DNA of 5,380 bases from Nitriliruptoraceae bacterium (GTDB taxonomy: Bacteria > Actinomycetota > Nitriliruptoria > Nitriliruptorales > Nitriliruptoraceae), in contig SKNK01000529.1 of NCBI GenBank assembly GCA_007120565.1, positions 1 to 5,380 of the forward strand, written 5' to 3'. A model generated the notes under the pieces. That model was given only the letters and a program-made list of their open reading frames with translations. It made no database searches and was not told the DNA's origin. Position 1 is the stretch's first letter; each line of letters starts with the position of its first letter. Positions 1-4,961 of this stretch are shown piece by piece. Both the position numbers and the translations under genes were made by a program.

Positions 1-1
1 G

Positions 2-751
2 GTCACCGACTACCTCGGGCCCGTCAGTCGCCCGGAGGACCGCACCGACGTCGCCGACGCCTACCTGCGCAACCTCGCCGCGGACGTGGACTGGGACGAA
101 CTGGTCGCCGGTGGGCTGGCCGAGGATGCAGGCTGGGGTGACGCCTTCCGACGCGCCGTTCACGAGCATGGCTTGACGCTGATCGAGGACGACCTCGACG
201 ACGTCTGCCCTCGCGTGGACCTCACCGGCGGCTACGAGGGGTACCAGTCCCGCCTGGCCGGACGTGCGCGACAGGAACTCAACCGCAAGACCCGCAAGCT
301 CGCCAGGGACGCCGGCGACCTCGACCTGATCGAGGTGCCGGCTGGAGAGGTCGTCGGGGCGATCGACGGTTTCCTCGACCAGGCTGCGGAGTCCTTCCCG
401 GACAAGGCGGGCTTCTTCGCTCGCCCCGAGATCCACGACTGGTTCAAGGCCCTCGCCGACGAGTTCGCCAAGGACGGGATCTTCCGCCTGCATGAGTTGC
501 ACGTCGGTGGGATGCCGGCTGCGGCCACGGTCTCGTTGAACGGCGGCGGCCAGTGGGGGCTGTACAACTCCTCGTTCGATCCGATGCTCGGCTCCCTGGC
601 CCCGGGGGTCGTCATGATCCACCTGCTGATCGAACGTGCCGCCGAGGAGGGATGCCACACCTTCGATCTCCTGCGCGGCGACGAGCCCTACAAGTACCGT
701 TTCGGTGCGCAGGATCGCCGCCTCGAACGACTGACCATCGGGCGGAGCTGA
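2..751 (+). CDS. CelD/BcsL-type acetyltransferase (Acetyltransf_6, GNAT fold), 5'-truncated
   Basis: Partial gene: the frame is open from base 2 to the TGA at 749-751, giving 249 visible residues. A GTG at 86 could be read as a start, but the 28 codons before it continue the family, including a DYLGPV stretch at visible residues 3-8 like the 'DY' motif seen in the N-terminal half of CelD-like proteins. The true start therefore lies to the left of the window. The C-terminal half carries the family hallmark: WGLYNSSFD at about 185-193, a LAPG turn and helix at about 199-210, and LLRGDEPYKYRFG at about 223-235, matching the usual 'FDFLRGdEpYK' ending. The family is GNAT-fold and related to FemAB-like enzymes; members are often tied to surface polysaccharide or cellulose genes, and the substrate here is unknown. 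It ends one base before mshA, so the two are probably co-translated. It is not the two-domain GNAT MshD. Family call firm, role open. Confidence 0.85.
   Translation, partial: VTDYLGPVSRPEDRTDVADAYLRNLAADVDWDELVAGGLAEDAGWGDAFRRAVHEHGLTLIEDDLDDVCPRVDLTGGYEGYQSRLAGRARQELNRKTRKLARDAGDLDLIEVPAGEVVGAIDGFLDQAAESFPDKAGFFARPEIHDWFKALADEFAKDGIFRLHELHVGGMPAAATVSLNGGGQWGLYNSSFDPMLGSLAPGVVMIHLLIERAAEEGCHTFDLLRGDEPYKYRFGAQDRRLERLTIGRS
744..747 (+). promoter_or_regulatory. Shine-Dalgarno for mshA
   Basis: GGAG (within CGGAG, 743-747) lies inside the last codons of the acetyltransferase and 5 bases before the ATG at 753. It supports that start and coupling to the upstream gene. Confidence 0.6.
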
Positions 752-752
752 C

Positions 753-2021
753 ATGTCCGACGCTGCCGTGCTTCCCTCGGTCGGTGACGCCGACGTCGAG
801 GTAGCCCGAGTGGCGCTGCTCAGCGTGCATACCTCGCCGCTCGCGCAACCGGGTACCGGGGACGGCGGTGGCTTGAACGTCTACGTCCGTGAGACCGCCC
901 GGCGGATGGCTGCGCGGGGCGTCCACGTCGATGTCTTCACCCGGTGGGCTGACGCCTCGCTGCCCCAGCGGGTCACCCTCGAGGAAGGCATCGAGGTCCA
1001 CCACATCGAAGCCGGCCCTCGCAAGCCGCTCGCCAAAGGTGAGATCGCCAACCAGCTGTGCAGCTTCCTGCTCGCGCTGCAACGCCATCCGACGGCGGGA
1101 TCCCACGATGTGCTGCACGCGCACTACTGGCTGTCCGGATGGGTGGGGCGACGCCTCGCCACGCGGTGGAACACCCCGCTGGTCCAGACCTTCCACACCC
1201 TGGGGGTCCTGAAGAACGCGAACCTCGCACCCGGTGACGCACCGGAGTCGCCCCTGCGCCTGGCCGCGGAGCATCGGGTCGCCCACGACGCCGATCGGCT
1301 CCTGGTCCTGACCTGTGGCGAAGCGAGGCTGCTTCACTCGAGCTACGGGATCTCGGGCTCCAGCCTGACCGTCGTCCCCGCCGGGGTCGACCTGTCCCGT
1401 TTCGTCCCGCGTCCGTCCGCGCCATCCTCGGCTGACGGCCCCGAGCTGCTGTTCGCTGGCCGGCTCCAACCGTTGAAGGGTCCCGACCTGGCGGTGCGGA
1501 TCCTCGCCGAGGTCAGGAGGACCGTCCCGAACGCGCGCCTGCGGATCGTCGGCGGCACCTCGGGAGACGGTGCTGGGGCGATGAGCCCGAGGGATCTTCG
1601 CGTCTTGGCGGACGAGCTTGGCGTTGCCGGAGCCGTGGAGCTGGAACCGGCGGTGGACCAGCAGGAACTGGTGGCTCGCTATCACGCTGCCGACGTCGTG
1701 TTGGTCCCCTCTCGCAGCGAGACCTTCGGCTTGGTAGCCCTGGAGGCTCAGGCCTGCGGCGCCCCGGTGGTCGCGGCGGCGGTACCGGGTCTCGAGGCCG
1801 TGGTCGGTGCCGGCGGCACGTTGGTCCCGGGACACGATCCCCGAGACCATGCGGCAGCCGTCATCCGCTACCTCCAGGACCCGGAGTTGGCTGATCGGGC
1901 CTCGAGAGCGGGGGTCGCGACCGGGCGGGCGTCCTCTTGGGACCGGACCGTCGACCGCCTCTTGCAGGTGTACGGTGAGGTCGCCGCGGCCAGCAAGGTC
2001 GTGGAGGTCTGCCCGGGCTGA
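753..2021 (+). CDS. mshA: D-inositol-3-phosphate glycosyltransferase MshA (GT4 family)
   Basis: Retaining GT-B glycosyltransferase, 422 aa, a normal length. MshA transfers GlcNAc from UDP-GlcNAc to 1D-myo-inositol 3-phosphate, the first step of mycothiol synthesis, in the cytoplasm. The N-terminal domain opens with SVHTSPLAQPGTGDGGGLNVYV (about 24-45), an MshA signature with H26 and N42. By eye-alignment to the Corynebacterium glutamicum enzyme, the four inositol-phosphate contacts K78, Y110, T134 and R154 correspond to K95, Y125 (in HAHYWLSG), T149 (in FHTLG) and R169. The C-terminal domain has R237 and K242 (FAGRLQPLKG) for the nucleotide diphosphate, the E-x7-E pair E323/E331 (SETFGLVALE), and GHDP at 360-363. 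The first 17 or so residues are extra relative to the C. glutamicum protein, so a later start (for example GTG at codon 20) is possible, but the ATG has a well-placed GGAG. Translationally coupled to the acetyltransferase. Sucrose-phosphate synthase-like GT4 enzymes are the main alternative, disfavoured by the conserved phosphate contacts. Confidence 0.9.
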   Translation: MSDAAVLPSVGDADVEVARVALLSVHTSPLAQPGTGDGGGLNVYVRETARRMAARGVHVDVFTRWADASLPQRVTLEEGIEVHHIEAGPRKPLAKGEIANQLCSFLLALQRHPTAGSHDVLHAHYWLSGWVGRRLATRWNTPLVQTFHTLGVLKNANLAPGDAPESPLRLAAEHRVAHDADRLLVLTCGEARLLHSSYGISGSSLTVVPAGVDLSRFVPRPSAPSSADGPELLFAGRLQPLKGPDLAVRILAEVRRTVPNARLRIVGGTSGDGAGAMSPRDLRVLADELGVAGAVELEPAVDQQELVARYHAADVVLVPSRSETFGLVALEAQACGAPVVAAAVPGLEAVVGAGGTLVPGHDPRDHAAAVIRYLQDPELADRASRAGVATGRASSWDRTVDRLLQVYGEVAAASKVVEVCPG

Positions 2022-2033
2022 TCGGTCAGCTTG
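2014..2033 (+). other. Small inverted repeat over the mshA stop codon
   Basis: GCTGA (2017-2021, containing the mshA TGA) and TCAGC (2026-2030) are perfect complements around a TCGG loop. Two G-U pairs and one C-G pair can lengthen the RNA stem to 2014-2033. No T-run follows. It could be a weak pausing or 3'-end structure, or chance in GC-rich DNA. Confidence 0.25.
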
Positions 2034-2059
2034 CGCAGCTCGGGAGGCGTTCAGCGAGC

Positions 2060-2064
2060 GGGAG
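2060..2064 (+). promoter_or_regulatory. Shine-Dalgarno choosing the ybjN-domain gene start
   Basis: GGGAG ends 5 bases before the ATG at 2070. This favours the ATG over an in-frame TTG at 2031, which sits in the 3' arm end of the hairpin after mshA and has no comparable site upstream. Confidence 0.55.
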
Positions 2065-2069
2065 TTGGG

Positions 2070-2543
2070 ATGGGCGATGTGCACCGGGCGGTGGTCCTCG
2101 ACGGGCTCGCCGCCGCCGACCTCGAGGTGACGCCGATCAACGACCGGCGGTGGATGACCATGCTCGAAGGTGAGCGCAAGCGAACGATCCCGGTCCTGCT
2201 CGAGCTCGGGGACCGGTCCTTGACCGTCACCTCCCTGCTGGCTGGTGTGCCGGACGACGGGCACGCCGAGGTCTACCGGATCCTGCTGGCTCGCAACCAA
2301 CGTCCTGCCCCGGTGCACTTCGGTCTCGACGACGAAGGCGACATCGTCCTGGTCGGCCGGGTGCCCCGCGAGGCCCTCGACGCCACCAGCTTCGACGAGC
2401 TGCTCGGCCTGGTGCTGACCTGGTCCGACGAGACCTTCGATCAGGTCCTGCGAGCGGGCTTCGGGGACTACATCGATGTCGAACAGCGGTGGCGCGCCAA
2501 GGTCGGTCTTCCGCCCAACCCCGTCGGTGGCTCGTCTGCGTGA
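2070..2543 (+). CDS. YbjN domain-containing protein
   Basis: Small cytoplasmic protein, 157 aa from the chosen ATG, with no signal peptide or membrane segment. It matches the actinobacterial YbjN family along its length: a short N-terminal helix, then WMTMLEGERKRTIPVLLELG (about 28-47) and SLTVTSLLAG as the paired strands, EVYRILLARNQR (about 64-75, the most conserved helix), HFGLDDEGDIVLVGRVP (about 80-96), and a helical tail ending in a WRAKVGLPPNP stretch. The YbjN fold resembles type III secretion chaperones, suggesting protein binding, but no biochemical role is established for this branch. Such a gene directly follows mshA in mycobacteria (Rv0487) and streptomycetes, so the family call is supported by both sequence and context. 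The gap to mshA is 48 bases. An in-frame TTG at 2031 would add 13 residues that do not look family-like, and a GTG at 2079 is also possible. A link to mycothiol metabolism would be only inference from gene order. Confidence 0.9.
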   Translation: MGDVHRAVVLDGLAAADLEVTPINDRRWMTMLEGERKRTIPVLLELGDRSLTVTSLLAGVPDDGHAEVYRILLARNQRPAPVHFGLDDEGDIVLVGRVPREALDATSFDELLGLVLTWSDETFDQVLRAGFGDYIDVEQRWRAKVGLPPNPVGGSSA

Positions 2544-2562
2544 TCGGCCCGATCGTGGCCGA
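2544..2562 (+). other. Inverted repeat directly after the ybjN-domain gene
   Basis: TCGGCC (2544-2549) and GGCCGA (2557-2562) are perfect 6-bp complements with a 7-base loop, starting at the base after the TGA. There is no T-tract, so at most it is a weak GC-rich terminator or 3'-end stabiliser. The rest of the 77-base gap to proC shows only the proC Shine-Dalgarno and no convincing promoter. Confidence 0.3.
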
Positions 2563-2607
2563 GCAGGCCCCTCAGCGCCGAGCGTCGTAGGCTTGCGACA
2601 GTAGATC

Positions 2608-2613
2608 GAGGAG
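2608..2613 (+). promoter_or_regulatory. Strong Shine-Dalgarno for the TTG start of proC
   Basis: GAGGAG with a 7-base spacer to the TTG at 2621. This is the best ribosome binding site in the window and fixes the unusual start codon, which also begins exactly at the conserved ProC N-terminus. Confidence 0.8.
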
Positions 2614-2620
2614 CGAGCCG

Positions 2621-3433
2621 TTGGACGGCACCCTGGCCATCATCGGCACCGGACGTATCGGTGAGGCGTTGCTGCGCGGGCTGTTGCGCGCCGGCACCGT
2701 CGATCCCAGCAAGGTGCTCTGCACGGCCCACCGCGACGAACGCTGCGAGGATCTCGCACGCGAACATGGGGTGAAGGCCACCACCGACAACCGGACCGCC
2801 ATCGAAGAAGCGGACGTGGTCCTGATCGCACTCAAGCCCCAGGTGTTGCTCGATGTGATCGCCCCGCACGTAGATGCGTTCCGCACGGAGCAGACCGTCA
2901 TCTCGGTCGCCGCCGGCATCACCACCTCCATGATCCAGGATGCGATCCCCGGCGAGGTCCCCGTGGTTCGGGTGATGACCAACACCCCCGCACAGGTCGA
3001 CGAGGCGATGTCGGTGGTCTGCGCCGGCACGCACGCCGACGAAGCGGACCTCGCCCTCGCCGAGGACGTGATGGCCCACGTCGGCCAGGTGCTGCGGCTC
3101 CCGGAGTCCCACCTCGACGCGGTGACGGCGCTGTCGGGATCCGGCCCGGCCTACTTCTTCCTGCTCGCCGAGGCCATGATCGATGCGGGCATCCTCCTCG
3201 GCCTGCCACGCGAGGTCGCCAGCCAGCTGATCGTGCAGACCATGGTCGGGAGCGCGAAGATGCTCCGTGATACGGGCAAGCACCCGGTCGAGTTGCGCGA
3301 GATGGTCACCTCCCCTGGCGGGACCACGATCTCCGCGATCCGCGAGCTGGAGCGGGCGAAGGTCCGTGCCGCCTTCCTCGACGCCATCGCTGCCGCGAGG
3401 GACCGTGGTGAGGAGCTGGGCCGAGGCGGCTGA
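2621..3433 (+). CDS. proC: Pyrroline-5-carboxylate reductase
   Basis: Cytoplasmic NAD(P)H-dependent reductase that converts 1-pyrroline-5-carboxylate to L-proline, the last step of proline synthesis. It has 270 aa, the normal length. The Rossmann fold starts immediately with LAIIGTGRIGEALL (5-18; G9, G11, G14). ALKPQ (70-74) and ISVAAGI (94-100) follow, then RVMTNTPAQV (117-126), where many bacterial enzymes have MPNTP; the MTNTP version also occurs in human PYCR1, so this is a tolerated variant. The C-terminal dimerisation domain holds the family signature DAVTALSGSGPAYFF (166-180) through the AEAMIDAGILLGLP helix, and VTSPGGTTISAI (229-240). The gene is intact, and its TTG start is set by a strong GAGGAG. 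It lies 77 bases after the ybjN-domain gene, in line with the mshA-proximal position of proC in mycobacteria, and is followed at once by a hairpin, suggesting that it ends the left transcription unit. Confidence 0.97.
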   Translation: MDGTLAIIGTGRIGEALLRGLLRAGTVDPSKVLCTAHRDERCEDLAREHGVKATTDNRTAIEEADVVLIALKPQVLLDVIAPHVDAFRTEQTVISVAAGITTSMIQDAIPGEVPVVRVMTNTPAQVDEAMSVVCAGTHADEADLALAEDVMAHVGQVLRLPESHLDAVTALSGSGPAYFFLLAEAMIDAGILLGLPREVASQLIVQTMVGSAKMLRDTGKHPVELREMVTSPGGTTISAIRELERAKVRAAFLDAIAAARDRGEELGRGG

Positions 3434-3459
3434 GGTCTGCGGACGTCGGCGTCCAGACC
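3434..3459 (+). terminator. Putative hairpin terminator after proC
   Basis: Starting at the first base after the proC TGA, GGTCT (3434-3438) pairs with AGACC (3455-3459) and GGACG (3441-3445) pairs with CGTCC (3450-3454). This gives 10 bp with a two-base bulge (3439-3440) and a TCGG loop (3446-3449). No T-run follows, which is common for actinobacterial hairpins but leaves the termination role unproven. It sits between two functionally unrelated gene groups, where a terminator is expected. The remaining 68 bases up to 3527 hold a weak -10-like TACGCT (3482-3487) without a recognisable -35. Confidence 0.5.
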
Positions 3460-3516
3460 GGCTCTCGGCCTCGAACGGTCGTACGCTGATGTTCCTCCCG
3501 ATCCGTCCCGCTGAAC

Positions 3517-3520
3517 GAGG
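3517..3520 (+). promoter_or_regulatory. Shine-Dalgarno for the adaptor lipoprotein
   Basis: GAGG (within ACGAGG, 3515-3520) ends 7 bases before the GTG at 3528, the same spacing as for proC and for the ABC gene. It favours 3528 over the adjacent GTG at 3525 and over the ATG at 3489, which has no good site upstream. Confidence 0.5.
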
Positions 3521-3527
3521 TCCCGTG

Positions 3528-4961
3528 GTGCGCCTGTCGCTGGTCGCGGCCCTGCCCCTGTTGGCTCTCGTCGCCTGCTCGTCTTCCGACGACGTCGAGG
3601 TAGAGGTCTCCGCCGTGGAGGCCGGTGAGGTCGTCCAGACGGTCGCGGCGGCGGGCGAGCTCGAACCGGCGGCCCGCGCGACGGTCGTTGCGCCGGTCGG
3701 TGGCGAGGTCATCGAGTTGCTGGTCGCGGATGGCGACGAGGTCAGCGCAGGCGACCCCCTGGTGCGGCTCGCCTCGGATGCGATCGAGGACCAGATCGCC
3801 CAGGCGGAGTCGGCGGTGGACGCCGCGGGGACGTTGGCGGACAGCGCGGCGGCCACCGGGGTCGATGTCTCTGGTGTCGTCGGTGCGTTCCGCTCGCAGC
3901 TCGATGCGACGTTCCCGCCGCTCATCGGCACGTTGCGGGATCAGATCGATGCTCTGCAACGTGCGGCCGACGCTTCGCGTGAAGCCGCGCAGGAGCGGTT
4001 GGAGGCCCAGGATCCCGATCAGCTGGGCGTCGACCCCGAGGACCTCGACGAACTCGTCGAGACCTTCGACGGTGAGGAGGTCGATGAAGCTCTGGCAGCG
4101 GCTCGCCAGCGCTTGGCGGAGACCGAAGCGGGGTACCGCGACGCGCGCAACCAGCTGTCACAGACCGAGTCCCAACTGCGTTCCCAGGCGCAGCAGGCCA
4201 CGGCGGCCCAGGAGGCTGCCGCTGAAGCCCAGCGCGAACAGGCCGAGCTCGCCCTCCAGACCGCAACCGCTCGTATCGACGACCTGCTGGTCGTCGCGCC
4301 GATCTCGGGTGTCGTCGAGCTCTCACGAGGCGAGGACGATCCCGCTCCCTCCGCACCCTTCGGTGACCTCGGTGACCTCGGTGCGCTCGGCGGTGGGGCA
4401 ACGTCGGGGAGCGGCGGCGCACCGATCGCCGAGGGCGTCGAGGTCGGGGTCGGTCAGACGCTGCTCTCGATCTACGACCTGTCGGCCTTCACGGTGCGTG
4501 CCGACATCGACGAGCTCGACATCATCGACGTCGAGGTGGGCCAGGACGTCATCGTGCTGGTCGACGCGCTGGCCGAGAACGAACTCGACGGCGTGGTCGG
4601 GCGGGTCGCCCTGACCCCGCACCGGCCCGCAGGTGGGGGAGCCAGCTACCCGACCACGGTCGAGCTCGTCGGCGTGCCGGAGGACACCCGCCTGAGGATC
4701 GGACTGACCGCGTCGGTCGAGATCGTGGTCCGTCGCGTCGAAGCGGACACCGTCGTGCCTACCTCGGCGCTGCTGCGTCGTGGCGGGGGCGAGGTCATCT
4801 ACGTGGTACGTGACGGCATCGCCCGCGAGGTGGACGTGACCGTCGACGCGCTGGGCGATCAGACCGCGGCCATCTCGGGCGAGGTGGCACCAGGGGACCA
4901 GGTCGTCACCTTCGGGGTCGAGCTCGTGGAGGACGGCACCGAGGTCGAGGTCGAAGGGTGA
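3528..4961 (+). CDS. Lipoprotein membrane-fusion/adaptor subunit of an ABC exporter (HlyD/MacA-like)
   Basis: 477 aa from the chosen GTG. The start is a short lipoprotein signal: R2, a hydrophobic stretch, and the lipobox LVAC with C17 as the lipidated cysteine, so the protein should sit on the outer face of the membrane. The first half of the lipoyl-like domain is at about 50-81 (ATVVAPVGGEVIELLVADGD, then G75-D76-P77). A long acidic helical hairpin, probably coiled coil, spans about 82-252. The second lipoyl half is LLVVAPISGVVELSRG (253-268), interrupted by a Gly/Ser/Pro-rich insert (about 269-302) and closed by GVEVGVGQTLLSIYDL (303-318). A beta-barrel (about 320-395) and membrane-proximal domain (VVPTSALL, 410-417) follow. 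The mature chain has no lysine or tryptophan, no methionine, and no cysteine but C17. The next gene is an ABC ATPase overlapping the stop, so this is the adaptor of a MacAB/YknXYZ-like system; the cargo is unknown. An upstream ATG at 3489 would give a longer n-region. An open frame reaching further left into proC is not used. Confidence 0.87.
   Translation: MRLSLVAALPLLALVACSSSDDVEVEVSAVEAGEVVQTVAAAGELEPAARATVVAPVGGEVIELLVADGDEVSAGDPLVRLASDAIEDQIAQAESAVDAAGTLADSAAATGVDVSGVVGAFRSQLDATFPPLIGTLRDQIDALQRAADASREAAQERLEAQDPDQLGVDPEDLDELVETFDGEEVDEALAAARQRLAETEAGYRDARNQLSQTESQLRSQAQQATAAQEAAAEAQREQAELALQTATARIDDLLVVAPISGVVELSRGEDDPAPSAPFGDLGDLGALGGGATSGSGGAPIAEGVEVGVGQTLLSIYDLSAFTVRADIDELDIIDVEVGQDVIVLVDALAENELDGVVGRVALTPHRPAGGGASYPTTVELVGVPEDTRLRIGLTASVEIVVRRVEADTVVPTSALLRRGGGEVIYVVRDGIAREVDVTVDALGDQTAAISGEVAPGDQVVTFGVELVEDGTEVEVEG
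4044..4061 (+). repeat. 18-bp inverted repeat inside the adaptor gene
   Basis: CTCGACGA (4044-4051) and TCGTCGAG (4054-4061) are perfect 8-bp arms around a 2-base centre. They encode the LDELVE part of the acidic hairpin region, so repeated Leu/Asp/Glu/Val codons may explain them without any DNA-level role. Confidence 0.6.
4362..4388 (+). repeat. 9-bp tandem repeat, three units, inside the adaptor gene
   Basis: GGTGACCTC occurs twice in tandem (4362-4370, 4371-4379), followed by a third unit, GGTGCGCTC (4380-4388), differing at two bases. It encodes GDL-GDL-GAL in the flexible insert of the lipoyl domain. It is in frame, so slippage would change linker length without breaking the protein. 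Confidence 0.85.
4947..4950 (+). promoter_or_regulatory. Shine-Dalgarno for the ABC ATPase gene
   Basis: GAGG lies within the last codons of the adaptor gene, 7 bases before the GTG at 4958. It supports the overlapping start and translational coupling. Confidence 0.5.

Noticed and set aside
86..88. GTG as the true start of the acetyltransferase
   Set aside because: The frame is open and family-like back to base 2, including the DYLGPV motif, and there is no convincing ribosome site before 86.
612..2318. 568-codon open frame on the minus strand
   Set aside because: It is antisense to the well-supported mshA and its flanks, its translation is rich in Arg, Gly, Pro, Asp and Gln without any recognisable domain, and such frames arise routinely opposite GC-rich genes.
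2588..2593. TAGGCT as a -10 element for proC
   Set aside because: It fits the loose TANNNT pattern and would place a start near 2600, but there is no matching -35 and such hexamers are common by chance.
3482..3487. TACGCT as a -10 element for the exporter operon
   Set aside because: The position after the hairpin is sensible, but no -35 or extended -10 is visible, so it was not listed as a promoter.
3267..3527. Upstream extension of the adaptor frame into proC
   Set aside because: The added residues are Arg/Ser/Pro-rich out-of-frame proC sequence, and the extension would bury the lipoprotein signal peptide inside the protein.
2468..3931. 487-codon open frame on the minus strand
   Set aside because: It covers proC and the adaptor start in antisense, its composition is Ser/Thr/Arg/Gly/Asp-biased with no family features, and it would need all of the strong + strand evidence to be wrong.
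3625..4614. 329-codon + strand frame inside the adaptor gene
   Set aside because: It is an out-of-frame Arg/Ser-rich shadow of the adaptor coding sequence with no domain features.
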